A DNA stretch of 64,000 bases from Mongoliibacter sp. (lineage in GTDB: Bacteria; Bacteroidota; Bacteroidia; Cytophagales; Cyclobacteriaceae): positions 1-64,000 of the forward strand of contig NZ_REBN01000128.1 of NCBI RefSeq assembly GCF_007692705.1. The letters run 5' to 3'. This document shows, one piece after another, positions 20,230-30,115 of the stretch. The translations under genes were made by a program, and so were the position numbers. Under the pieces are notes generated by a model that saw only the letters and a list, made by a program, of their open reading frames with translations, was not told the origin of the DNA and did not search any database. How positions within the stretch are numbered: the first letter of the stretch is position 1; each line of letters begins with the position of its first letter.

Positions 20230-21456
20230 TTAAGATTTTGTAAGTTGTTTAGCAATATCTGTTTGGTACGCAGTCCAAGCAGGAATAAGAGATGCCAAAA
20301 TACCTACTACAACTGCATATCCCAAAATATACAATTCTTCTATCAAGAATACAGACGCACTTAAGCTGCTGATGGCACCTTGTTCGTTAAGGTTAACGAT
20401 AATACTTAGGAAAAGGTGCCCCATTGCCATACCGACCAAGGCTCCTAGGAATGTCAGAATCACTCCTTCCAGAATAATATGTAGAAAAAGCTGACCACTT
20501 GAGGCCCCGAGAGTTCTCATGACTGCCAAGTCATATTTCCGTTCCTTAAGAGAGTTGAAAAGCGCTATAAAAATACTGAGACCTGCAATCACTATAATGA
20601 CCAAAGCCAGTCCCTGAATAAGCTTCACACCTATCCCCAAAAGTTCAAAAAGCCTGGAGATCTCAAAAGATGGAGAAGCTGCCTGTAAATTAGTCCTGCT
20701 GTTGATCATTCGTGGAAGTTGCACAGCTGCCATTGGGTTCCTGTATTGGATGAGTAAGGAAGTCAGTTCTCTATCCTCGTCTCCAGGATCAGGAAATCCT
20801 GAAGTAGCTACTGAAGCCTCAAACTTTTCATGATCATGCTCATCATCATGGGTATACCAAACTGACTCAATGCTAGTCAATACCAGTTTGTCCAAAACAT
20901 TATTCATAGGCTCAAGAATACCTGTAACCAAATAAGGGTGCTCATCATGTTCGTGACTACTACTGCCAATCCCATGGGAACCGATAAAGTTATCCCCCAC
21001 TTTTAAATCAAGCTTTGCTGCAACTTCATTTCCCAAAACCACATCAAATGGTTTTTCCCATCTTTTCCCTTCTAGTAAACCTGCATCATATAAGTCAAGG
21101 TAATCGTAATTTGTCCCTACTATCCTGTAACCTTGGTAATTGTCTCCCATTCCCAATGGAATGATATTTTTGACAAGCCTATTCCTAGTCAATGCAGTAG
21201 CATCCTCGAGGTCAATATTTCCTGTAGGAAAATCAATATGGTACACACTCGACAAGATAAGTTGAAGGGGACTTCCCTTCGCACCAACGACAAGATCAAT
21301 ACCTTGAGAATCCTTTGTCATCTTGTTTTCAAACTGATCTTGGATAAGAATCAGAACCGTAATGATAGCCAATCCAAGCGCCAACAATAAGATATTCAAT
21401 CCAGTATTCAGTGGCTTGGCTATCAGATATTTCCAACTTAATTTCAACATGTTCAT
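20230..21456 (-). CDS. FtsX/MacB-type ABC transporter permease with His-rich periplasmic loop
   Basis: Four TM helices in FtsX layout (N-terminal TM; LALVIIVIAGLSIFIALFNSLKERKYDLAVMRTLGAS); SHEHDEHPY and THDDEHDHEKF in the large loop. Confidence 0.92.
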   Translation of the reverse strand: MNMLKLSWKYLIAKPLNTGLNILLLALGLAIITVLILIQDQFENKMTKDSQGIDLVVGAKGSPLQLILSSVYHIDFPTGNIDLEDATALTRNRLVKNIIPLGMGDNYQGYRIVGTNYDYLDLYDAGLLEGKRWEKPFDVVLGNEVAAKLDLKVGDNFIGSHGIGSSSHEHDEHPYLVTGILEPMNNVLDKLVLTSIESVWYTHDDEHDHEKFEASVATSGFPDPGDEDRELTSLLIQYRNPMAAVQLPRMINSRTNLQAASPSFEISRLFELLGIGVKLIQGLALVIIVIAGLSIFIALFNSLKERKYDLAVMRTLGASSGQLFLHIILEGVILTFLGALVGMAMGHLFLSIIVNLNEQGAISSLSASVFLIEELYILGYAVVVGILASLIPAWTAYQTDIAKQLTKS

Positions 21457-22085
21457 ACTAAACCTCCCATCGTTATTTGATTAGAAATATGATCCTTGAC
21501 ACGTTGATCATGGGTGACTATCACCAATGCCGCATTGAATTTCTCGGCCTGTTCCTTTAAAAGTTTTACGACATTCTCTGCATTTACATCATCCAGGCTT
21601 GCCGTAGGTTCATCCGCGAGAATTACCTTAGGTCCATTTGCCAATGCCCTTGCGATGGAGACCCTCTGGGCTTCACCTTCTGAAAGAGTAGTGACCTTAG
21701 AATGCTTTTTATCGAAAATACCCAGCTCTTTTAAGATGCTGTCAATCTTATTCCCCTCTTTCCCTGAAAAATAATTAGCCAACTTGAGGTTTTCTTCCAC
21801 TGTCAACGGAGAAAGAATATGAGGTTTTTGAAAAATGATACCGATGTTTTTCCCCCTAAACTTATCCAAGCTGGCTCCTGAGAGTGAATACAAGGAAGTT
21901 CCATCAATAGTGATTTCCCCTTTGAGAGGCTTCAATAGCCCACCTAGCATATTCAAAACTGTGGTTTTGCCACTACCGGATGCTCCTATAATAAGCAATT
22001 GCTCTCCGGGAGAGAGACTGATATCCGGTATATTGAATTTTTGCTTTTCCTGATAGTAGAATTCCAGATTTTTTGCTTCAAGCAT
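21453..22085 (-). CDS. LolD/MacB-type ABC transporter ATP-binding protein
   Basis: IIGASGSGKTTVLNMLGG, LSEGEAQRVSIARAL, VILADEPTASLD. Confidence 0.97.
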   Translation of the reverse strand: MLEAKNLEFYYQEKQKFNIPDISLSPGEQLLIIGASGSGKTTVLNMLGGLLKPLKGEITIDGTSLYSLSGASLDKFRGKNIGIIFQKPHILSPLTVEENLKLANYFSGKEGNKIDSILKELGIFDKKHSKVTTLSEGEAQRVSIARALANGPKVILADEPTASLDDVNAENVVKLLKEQAEKFNAALVIVTHDQRVKDHISNQITMGGLV

Positions 22086-22087
22086 AT

Positions 22088-23266
22088 CTATTTTTTTATT
22101 GGTATGGAGACGCGAAAGGTAGTGCCTTTTCCCGGCTTACTTTCAAACGTAATTTCACCATTCAAAACGTCTATACATTTTTTTACTATTGACAAACCCA
22201 AACCCGAGCCTTCAATGATTCCAACGTTTTTAGCCCTGAAAAAGCGCTCAAACAATTGGTCATGCTCTTTCTCGGGAATTCCTATTCCATGGTCACGGAT
22301 TATGCCTGTGAGTATTCCGCCTTCTTCTGAAACTTCAAAGTCTACTTCCTGACCGTCTTTGGAATATTTCACAGCATTGGAAAGTAAGTTTTCATAGATC
22401 TGATAGAGGAGATCATGGTCAGAAACGATTGTTTTAGGAAGCTTACCTATCTTAAGATTGATTTTAACATCATTTTCACTTCCCGCTTTGACTACATCCA
22501 ACACTTCATTGAACATTGCCATCAAAAACATTTTATGCGGCTTGTAATCAATCTTATTGGCATCAGCTTTACCGAAAAACAAAACAGAAGTCAGGAGGCT
22601 ATTCAAACTGCGGACTGAGTTCTCAATCTTATCTGCATGCTTTACAATCTTGGCTTTGAAAGGATGCTCCATCTCAGCATATTTCTGCAATAACTGGGCG
22701 GAACTGAGTATTGAAGTCAGAGGGGTTTTGAATCCATGAGATACATTCAAGACTATCCTTGATTTCAACTCACCGATTTCTCTTTCCTTTTCCAAAGCCC
22801 TGGTCAGCTCCTTATTGGCCTCAGCCAAATCAGCAGTTCTTTGTTTAACTTTTTCTTCAAGCTCATTATTGAGTTTTTGGAGTTCTTTTTCCTTGCGATC
22901 TTTGAAAATTGCCAACTCAATAACCATATTCAACTCCCTGATATTAAAAGGCTTGATCACATATGCTGATGGGTTGGTTCCCACAACTTTAGACAGGGTT
23001 TCTGCATCCGAACTGGCGCTGAGATAAACGACCGGAATATCATATTTCTCATTGATAATTTCTGTAGTACGGATTCCATCAAGTTCTCCGGCCAAATTGA
23101 TATCCATCATCACAATATCTGCGGTATTTTCTTCCAGAATTTCCAAGGCTCTTTCCCCAGAATCTGAAATACCAATTATTTGATGATTATTTTTTTCTAG
23201 TGCTTTTTTGAGTAAAAGCGCGGAGACATGGTCATCTTCCGTGATCAATATCCTTAATGGGAACAT
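22088..23266 (-). CDS. response regulator receiver-histidine kinase fusion (REC-HisKA-HATPase)
   Basis: REC (ILITEDDHVSALLL...MMDINLAGELDG...KPF), H-box NVSHGFKTPLTSIL, HATPase (NAVKYSKDGQ, GLGLSIVKKCID). Confidence 0.95.
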   Translation of the reverse strand: MFPLRILITEDDHVSALLLKKALEKNNHQIIGISDSGERALEILEENTADIVMMDINLAGELDGIRTTEIINEKYDIPVVYLSASSDAETLSKVVGTNPSAYVIKPFNIRELNMVIELAIFKDRKEKELQKLNNELEEKVKQRTADLAEANKELTRALEKEREIGELKSRIVLNVSHGFKTPLTSILSSAQLLQKYAEMEHPFKAKIVKHADKIENSVRSLNSLLTSVLFFGKADANKIDYKPHKMFLMAMFNEVLDVVKAGSENDVKINLKIGKLPKTIVSDHDLLYQIYENLLSNAVKYSKDGQEVDFEVSEEGGILTGIIRDHGIGIPEKEHDQLFERFFRAKNVGIIEGSGLGLSIVKKCIDVLNGEITFESKPGKGTTFRVSIPIKK

Positions 23267-23318
23267 ATTTGTTGTCAATAATAAAGTGCAAATTACTAGA
23301 TTAATCCAATATCAAAAA

Positions 23319-26300
23319 TCAATTTGAGCCGAGTGGCAGCAAAACTGTAATACAGGTTCCCTTGCCTTTTTGACTGTCAATGGTAATATCTCCCTTCAAC
23401 AGAGTAATCAGGTTTTTGGTGATTACCAATCCCAAACCCGACCCCTCATAAGCTCTTCCATACCCACTGCTTTCTTGCTCAAATGGAGTGAATATCTTAG
23501 TCAGGAATTGATCACTGATCCCCACTCCTTCATCTTGAACTTGGAAGTACAATTGACCATCTGTTTCCTTCAAAAGAACTTTAATCATCCCCTTCTCTGA
23601 GTATTTGATGGCATTGCCTACCAAGTTATTGACTATCATTTCAAAATACCTTTGATCGATAGCACCTTCAAATGGTTGTGTTTCGTACTTCACCCTGAGC
23701 AATAACCCTTTTTTCAATGCTAGAGATTTTAATGGAACCATCACCTTACTCAGAAAGTCATTGATATTAGTATCTTTAAAAACCACATCCATTTTATTAG
23801 CTTCTATTTTGGAAAGGTCAAGGATACTATTGATGGTTTCAAGAAGTCTTTCACCTGATTCTCTGATGATTTCCAGCTGGTTTGCCAATGCCTCGTCCTC
23901 CTTTCTTTCCATGATGATATTTTCAGCAGTACCCAAAATTCCATTTAAAGGAGTCCTGATTTCATGACTCATATTGGCTAAAAAACTGGATTTAACCCTA
24001 TTGGACTCCTCAGCCTTTTCTTTGGCCTCTTTTAGGCTACGTTCATATTCCTTTTTAGAAGTAATATCTCTGAATACGCTTAGAAATACTTTTTTCCCTT
24101 CTGCATTTGAGTTAAGATTTGTAATATAAAATTCCACATCTTTTAAGCCTGACTTAAAAGGCATCTTCATATCAGCCTTCACCACTTTCCCTCCTGACTG
24201 TTGCAGCATTTCCAGCAATAAAGTTCGTTGGTCATAATAATAATCCGGGTCGGTAAAAAAGTCTGAAATAGTTGGGTCTTTAACAAGGGAAATATCCAAA
24301 CCAGCCAATGAAGTCATAGAAGGGTTTGCAAACATAACCCTACCGCCTTCTACAGAGATTACCAACCCATCCTGAGAACTGTTCCACACATTTCTAAACT
24401 GGTCTTCAGTCACTTTAGCCTCTTCTGTTTTTTCATCAATCTTTTTCTTGAGCACACCCTGTTTTTTCAATTGACTCAATAAAGTACTGAGTAAGAATCC
24501 TATTCCCAGAAATCCCACTAAGACCAAAATCACAAACCAAGTCTGGAGATACATCGGCTTGCGGATTATAAATTTCTCTGACACCACCTCTTCAGACATC
24601 TCCAGACCTCTTAATCCCGCTTTCAGGTGCAGTTGATATTCTCCTGGAGGTAAATTGTTGAAATATAGCGTATTCTCTCTAGGGTTAATGAGTTCTACCC
24701 AGTCTTCATGGTAACCTTCAAGCCTGTATGATATCACAAGGTCTGAAACTTGTAAAAAAGAAACGGCATCATAAGCTATGCGGATAGAATTCTCTATGTA
24801 TGGAATCCTGTCCAACTCGAAAGTTTTTTCAGGTGAATTGACAAGGTTGATCTCACCCAGATTTACCATAGGCTTATAGTCCCATCTCAAATCATCATCG
24901 GGATTATAAATAGACATCCCTCTTTGTGTGCCGATATAAATCTTTCCATCATAGCCCTCTTTGAATGCACCACGATTGATTTCTGATCCGGATAGCCCAC
25001 TCCGCTCATCAAAGATTCTCAAGGTTTTGCCATCAAACTTATAGGCCCCTTTGTCTGTACCTATCCAAATGTTATCCCTGGAATCCTTAAGTAAGGCATA
25101 AATAGGTCTTTTGATTTGCTGACCATTGATTTCCCAAAAGTCAAATTCCCCATTTTTCCACAGCTTCAAGCCTTCTTCTGTGCCAAATAAAATTGAATCC
25201 TGAAGATCCAAAAAATCAAAACCGACTACAGTGACCATGCTATCATCTTCATATAGCCCATCTTTAAGAAAATTGCTACCTCCTTGCATATACACCATCC
25301 TTCCATCGCCAAGCTTATCTACTTTCCTGAAATATGCTTCCTTCTGATTTAACTTGTCGAGAAAAATTTGTGTAACATCATTTTCAAAATGGCTTTCAGA
25401 TTGATTGTGAATCGAAGAAAGATAAACCCTGTCTCTACTGACAACAAACAAAGAGTCTCCTGCAGCTGAAACTGCAGTAACAAATTTATCCAAAGGACTA
25501 GGTGTAAAATTTAACTTATTCCTTTTGTGGTCATATCTTCCTAAACCTTCAAGGTTGGACGAAAACCAAATTATGCCATTTTTATCTTTGGAAAAATTAG
25601 TAATCCTATTTCTAGGCTGCCCAACCATACTTTGGTCTTCCATTAGGGTATTGACAGTCCCTTGAGAAAAAATCTGCAATCCATTATTGAAACCTAATAA
25701 AAGTTTATCAGGCTCCAATTCATAAATAGCCGTTACCTCATCATCCAATAAAGGATTGAACTTGAAATTCTGAAACCTCAAAGATTTAATATTCAAGACT
25801 CCTCTATGAGAGCCTAACCATATAATATCCTCTCTATCTACGTAGGAATTGTAAATATTGTAAGATTTCAATTCATCAAAAGCATCTATTTCAATGATGC
25901 TTCCTTTGTCAAGGTCAAGCTTGTACAGATGAGAGTTATAATGAAAAAACACAATCCCATTTATTACCTGCAAACCACTATAGTCCAATAAACTATACGT
26001 ATTACGGACAAATCCTGAATGGTGAATTTCATCTGGCCTATCTATTTCAGGACCTGAGGCCAAAAAATCTTTTCCTAAGAAAAAATACCTGTCTCTGTAT
26101 GCATCATATTCAATATGACTTATACTTTCGGGAAGAGATATACCATTAAATCCAAATTCAGATATTTGCTCTTTATCGAATAAAAGTGTTCTGTTTTTGA
26201 ATAAAAGCAAAAATGAATCACCATAAGCCTGAACTGATTGAAAATTCCCAAGTTCATTTATTGGAATCCTGTGGTGAGACCAATCCTCACTGTCAAAGAT

Positions 26301-26747
26301 TGTGAGATGTGTATTTGACTGTAGAAAAATGGCCCGATTTTCACCTTGCCCACTAATTAATAATTTATGTTGGATCTCAGGAGAGCCAGTTTGGACCTCT
26401 TTAGGAAACTCAAACTCATGCCAATCCTTATAGTCCCAATAAAATGCTTTGACTTTTCCAATTTGATTATAAACCCACATTTTGCCGTCACCGTCTTTGA
26501 GTAAACCTACTTTGAAAGAAAGTTGATCTATGATATGATCAGGCAATGCATGCGTAAAAAAACCATCTGAATAGTATACTCCTTGAGCGGAGTTGAACCA
26601 CATTTTCCCTTCATCATCCTGGAGAATTTCAAAAACATTATCAGAAGGGAGGTCCAGCCCCCTGATATACCTATTGAATTGGAATACCTGAGCATGTCCG
26701 ATTTGAAAAATCAAAAGCGCATATAAAAGGAGAATCGGTTTCTTCAT
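23319..26747 (-). CDS. two-component-regulator-propeller sensor histidine kinase with Y_Y_Y and PAS domains
   Basis: Repeated propeller motifs (FEILQDDEGKMWFNSAQGVYY, LLKDSRDNIWIGTDKGAYKFDG), Y_Y_Y domain, TM, PAS, H-box ANMSHEIRTPLNGIL, HATPase; no C-terminal REC or AraC domain. Confidence 0.95.
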   Translation of the reverse strand: MKKPILLLYALLIFQIGHAQVFQFNRYIRGLDLPSDNVFEILQDDEGKMWFNSAQGVYYSDGFFTHALPDHIIDQLSFKVGLLKDGDGKMWVYNQIGKVKAFYWDYKDWHEFEFPKEVQTGSPEIQHKLLISGQGENRAIFLQSNTHLTIFDSEDWSHHRIPINELGNFQSVQAYGDSFLLLFKNRTLLFDKEQISEFGFNGISLPESISHIEYDAYRDRYFFLGKDFLASGPEIDRPDEIHHSGFVRNTYSLLDYSGLQVINGIVFFHYNSHLYKLDLDKGSIIEIDAFDELKSYNIYNSYVDREDIIWLGSHRGVLNIKSLRFQNFKFNPLLDDEVTAIYELEPDKLLLGFNNGLQIFSQGTVNTLMEDQSMVGQPRNRITNFSKDKNGIIWFSSNLEGLGRYDHKRNKLNFTPSPLDKFVTAVSAAGDSLFVVSRDRVYLSSIHNQSESHFENDVTQIFLDKLNQKEAYFRKVDKLGDGRMVYMQGGSNFLKDGLYEDDSMVTVVGFDFLDLQDSILFGTEEGLKLWKNGEFDFWEINGQQIKRPIYALLKDSRDNIWIGTDKGAYKFDGKTLRIFDERSGLSGSEINRGAFKEGYDGKIYIGTQRGMSIYNPDDDLRWDYKPMVNLGEINLVNSPEKTFELDRIPYIENSIRIAYDAVSFLQVSDLVISYRLEGYHEDWVELINPRENTLYFNNLPPGEYQLHLKAGLRGLEMSEEVVSEKFIIRKPMYLQTWFVILVLVGFLGIGFLLSTLLSQLKKQGVLKKKIDEKTEEAKVTEDQFRNVWNSSQDGLVISVEGGRVMFANPSMTSLAGLDISLVKDPTISDFFTDPDYYYDQRTLLLEMLQQSGGKVVKADMKMPFKSGLKDVEFYITNLNSNAEGKKVFLSVFRDITSKKEYERSLKEAKEKAEESNRVKSSFLANMSHEIRTPLNGILGTAENIIMERKEDEALANQLEIIRESGERLLETINSILDLSKIEANKMDVVFKDTNINDFLSKVMVPLKSLALKKGLLLRVKYETQPFEGAIDQRYFEMIVNNLVGNAIKYSEKGMIKVLLKETDGQLYFQVQDEGVGISDQFLTKIFTPFEQESSGYGRAYEGSGLGLVITKNLITLLKGDITIDSQKGKGTCITVLLPLGSN

Positions 26748-26823
26748 GTGGTTATTTCCTGCCATCTAAATTAGAAAAAGATATGCACACTGTAAATTAA
26801 TTGGATATTGTTTACCATTTCTT

Positions 26824-26853
26824 TTTGTCTACGGGCTTAATCTTATATTTTTG
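26824..26853 (+). promoter_or_regulatory. putative Bacteroidota housekeeping promoter of sucD
   Basis: TTTG (26824-26827), 18-nt spacer, TATTTTTG (26846-26853, fits TAnnTTTG), 22 nt upstream of ATG 26876. Confidence 0.5.
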
Positions 26854-26875
26854 TTGAAACTTTAAAAATCAAAAC

Positions 26876-27757
26876 ATGAGTGTTTTAGTAAATAAGGATT
26901 CAAAAGTAATTGTGCAGGGCTTCACGGGATCTGAAGGTTCGTTCCATGCACAGCAGATGATAGAATACGGAACCAACGTCGTTGGTGGCGTTACTCCGGG
27001 TAAAGGTGGTTCTACTCACTTAGAAAGGCCGGTTTTCAACTCTGTGGAAGAGGCAGTAGAAAAAACAGGTGCCAATACTTCCATTATTTTTGTTCCGCCG
27101 GCATTTGCGGCAGACGCCATTATGGAAGCTTCAGATGCAGGAATCAAAGTAATCATTGCCATCACGGAAGGTATACCAGTGGCAGATATGATGAGAGCCA
27201 AGCCTTACATGAAAGAAAGAGGGGCGACACTAATAGGGCCTAACTGCCCAGGTGTAATCACTCCGGGAGAAGCTAAAGTAGGTATCATGCCAGGCTTTGT
27301 CTTCAAACAAGGGCGTGTTGGCATTGTCTCCAAATCAGGTACTTTGACTTACGAAGCTGCTGACCAGATCGCAAAAGCCGGATTAGGAGTTTCCACTGCC
27401 ATAGGTATTGGCGGCGACCCAATTATAGGTACTTCTACAAAAGATGCAGTACAATTGTTGATGGAGGATCCTGAAACTGACGCAATCGTCATGATCGGTG
27501 AAATAGGAGGAAACTATGAAGCTGAGGCTGCCAAGTGGATAAGAGAAAACGGTAACAAAAAACCTGTTGTTGGCTTTATCGCAGGACAAACTGCACCTCC
27601 AGGACGCAGGATGGGTCATGCCGGTGCAATTATCGGTGGTGCAGATGATACTGCAGCTGCCAAGATGCGTATCATGGCTGAAAATGGAATACACGTAGCT
27701 GAATCACCTGCAGAAATCGGAGCTGTAATGGCCAGAGTTTTGGGTGTGGAAGCATAA
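26876..27757 (+). CDS. sucD: succinyl-CoA synthetase alpha subunit
   Basis: [60 protein letters not shown]. Confidence 0.98.
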   Translation: MSVLVNKDSKVIVQGFTGSEGSFHAQQMIEYGTNVVGGVTPGKGGSTHLERPVFNSVEEAVEKTGANTSIIFVPPAFAADAIMEASDAGIKVIIAITEGIPVADMMRAKPYMKERGATLIGPNCPGVITPGEAKVGIMPGFVFKQGRVGIVSKSGTLTYEAADQIAKAGLGVSTAIGIGGDPIIGTSTKDAVQLLMEDPETDAIVMIGEIGGNYEAEAAKWIRENGNKKPVVGFIAGQTAPPGRRMGHAGAIIGGADDTAAAKMRIMAENGIHVAESPAEIGAVMARVLGVEA

Positions 27758-27802
27758 AATAATATATATAAAGAATATTTATACATTATTTTTCAAGCAT
27801 TA

Positions 27803-27846
27803 AAAAGGATTGTTGTGGAATTTCATTTCCAGCAATCCTTTTTTTA
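27803..27846 (+). terminator. Rho-independent terminator of sucD
   Basis: AAAGGATTGTTG...CAGCAATCCTTTTTTT stem-loop with T tract downstream of the sucD stop. Confidence 0.75.
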
Positions 27847-28074
27847 TAATATTTTTTCAAACCCATAATTATGCATTTTGAATTCATTAAAATTATTTTT
27901 ATAACAAATTATATTTTTTTTAAGTCATAGGATTTGCAATTTACGCTTGGTAAGTTATACCAGACAAAATAATTAATACACCTATTTCAAGGCATTTTCA
28001 AGGTAACCTTTCTATTAATCTTGTGCGTAATAATTTGCTCAGGATTCTATTTATAAAATTAAAGGATAGGAATT

Positions 28075-29478
28075 ATGACTATAGGCACTTTGAATTTCAG
28101 CATGTTAGACCCAATGATGCGGTTTATCAAAAAAAGCACATTCAGCTCATTTCTTTTATTTTTTTCAGCTGCGATGGCACTGATACTGTCTAATTCTCCT
28201 GCCAATAATTATGTACAATGGTTCTTGAATCAAAGCATTGGCTTTACCTTCGGAGGCTTTGCGTTAGAAAAATCCTTATTACTTTGGATCAATGACGGTC
28301 TAATGTCAATTTTCTTCTTTGTTGTGGGCTTGGAGTTAAAAAGAGAAATTCTAGCGGGAGAGCTTTCTGTGCCCAGAAATGTCCTCATGCCTATAGTAGG
28401 AGCTGTTGGTGGAATGTTGATTCCTGCCTTGATATACTTAGCTTTTAACTACGGGGGTTCTGCTGAAGTAATCCGGGGCTGGGGTATTCCCATGGCTACA
28501 GACATCGCGTTTGCTTTAGGTGTTCTGTACCTTTTAGGTCCAAGAGTTCCTATTCAGTTAAAAGTATTTTTGACAGCTTTGGCTATTATGGACGATCTGG
28601 GAGCCGTGTTAATCGTGGCCATATTTTATACTTCTGAAATCTCTCTTTTAAACCTTACTATTGGAGGAATAATTCTTGGTCTGATGTTCACCCTCAATAA
28701 ATTAGGCGTGAGAAGAGTATTAATATTTGCGATTTTAGGAATTGGTGGCGTTTGGCTGGCAACACTGCTTTCAGGAGTGCATGCCACAGTTGCAGCGGTG
28801 CTCGCAGCCTTTGCAATTCCTGCAGACAGAAAAATCAACAAAACAAACTACCTCAACAATATCAAACAATTGGCGGCAAAGTTTAAAACAGCCAATAAAG
28901 CCGAGCAGGAAATGTATTTACTTTCAAGCGAAGAAGAAAATATCATTGGAGAAATAAAAAGAATCTCCAAAGCCTCTATATCCCCACTCCAAAGACTTGA
29001 AAGAAATATGCATGGGTTAGTGGTTTACTTGGTCATGCCGATATTCGCTCTTGCCAATGCGGGTGTTGTTATTGACAGCAACTGGCTACAAATGATAGGT
29101 AGCCCGGTAGCTATGGGAGTAAGTTTTGGACTTCTCTTTGGGAAAATTATAGGAATTTATGGGCTTTGTATTTTAGGGTTAAAATTGGGCTGGTATGAAA
29201 TGCCGGATGGTTTCAACAAATCCATGATTTTGGGTGTCTCCTGTCTTGCCGCCATAGGTTTCACCATGTCACTATTTATTACTGCCCTAGCCTTTGAAAA
29301 CCCTGTTTATATAGAGCAGGCAAAAATGGGGATTTTAATGGCTTCAATGGTTTCAGGACTAATGGGCTACTTAATTCTCAAAAGGGCTACAAGCCATAAA
29401 AACAGATTCTTCTCATCTTCTAAAAATGTGGTCGCTACTGAAGGTGGAGAAGAGGTACTGGAGAAACAAAATGCATAA
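28075..29478 (+). CDS. nhaA: Na+/H+ antiporter NhaA
   Basis: LLLWINDGLMSIFFFVVGLELKREILAGELS, GWGIPMATDIAFALGVL, LAIMDDLGAVLIVAIFYT. Confidence 0.98.
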   Translation: MTIGTLNFSMLDPMMRFIKKSTFSSFLLFFSAAMALILSNSPANNYVQWFLNQSIGFTFGGFALEKSLLLWINDGLMSIFFFVVGLELKREILAGELSVPRNVLMPIVGAVGGMLIPALIYLAFNYGGSAEVIRGWGIPMATDIAFALGVLYLLGPRVPIQLKVFLTALAIMDDLGAVLIVAIFYTSEISLLNLTIGGIILGLMFTLNKLGVRRVLIFAILGIGGVWLATLLSGVHATVAAVLAAFAIPADRKINKTNYLNNIKQLAAKFKTANKAEQEMYLLSSEEENIIGEIKRISKASISPLQRLERNMHGLVVYLVMPIFALANAGVVIDSNWLQMIGSPVAMGVSFGLLFGKIIGIYGLCILGLKLGWYEMPDGFNKSMILGVSCLAAIGFTMSLFITALAFENPVYIEQAKMGILMASMVSGLMGYLILKRATSHKNRFFSSSKNVVATEGGEEVLEKQNA

Positions 29479-29497
29479 ATGATTCTATCAAGCGGTC

Positions 29498-29540
29498 ACA
29501 AAAAACCCCGGTTATAATTTGAGTATAACCGGGGTTCCTA
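29498..29540 (-). terminator. strong intrinsic terminator for the minus-strand gene 29569-29841
   Basis: AACCCCGGTTATA (29504-29516)/TATAACCGGGGTT (29524-29536) 13-bp perfect stem; T6 tract follows on the minus strand. Confidence 0.85.
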
Positions 29541-29568
29541 ATTACAAGCGGATCATATCGAAATAGAT

Positions 29569-29841
29569 TTACTCATCTTCCATTTTATCCAATCCATGCT
29601 TTTGCTCAAACTGGTTTCTTTTAATTTCAAATCTTTCAATTTCTGCATTAACTAAATCAAGGGACTCATTGTAACGGCTAAAAAGGTCTCCCATGTTTTT
29701 CTCCATATCCGAAAAATTGAACTCCATTGCGTCCATCTGTAACTGAGAAGCTTTTTCCACCATAGCCACCTGACTGTTTTTCAAGTCTTCGAGCATCCTG
29801 ATTGCCCTGTCCATTTTGTTTAATTTCTCTCTGTTATTCAT
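29569..29841 (-). CDS. small helical hypothetical protein
   Basis: 90-aa intact ORF, coiled-coil-like composition, followed by a strong terminator. Confidence 0.65.
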   Translation of the reverse strand: MNNREKLNKMDRAIRMLEDLKNSQVAMVEKASQLQMDAMEFNFSDMEKNMGDLFSRYNESLDLVNAEIERFEIKRNQFEQKHGLDKMEDE

Positions 29842-30115
29842 AGTTTTTAAAATATAGTTTCGTTAAAAAGTGCAAATATTGTTCCGAAATCAGAATTGGG
29901 GTCGATTTCAATAATCTAAGCTATTTGGATACTCTAAACATCAAATTCAGCAAAAAGTGGATGGATTTATAAATAAAAAAATCAAGAAAATTCCACAAAT
30001 TGAGGCATTGTCCGCTATAAACAAAAAGTCGATTAATATTTTTTAACTATGCTTATCGTACCCAAAACCTATCTTTGGGACAAAATATTTGAAGTGGATT
30101 CAAAATTTTAATCGA

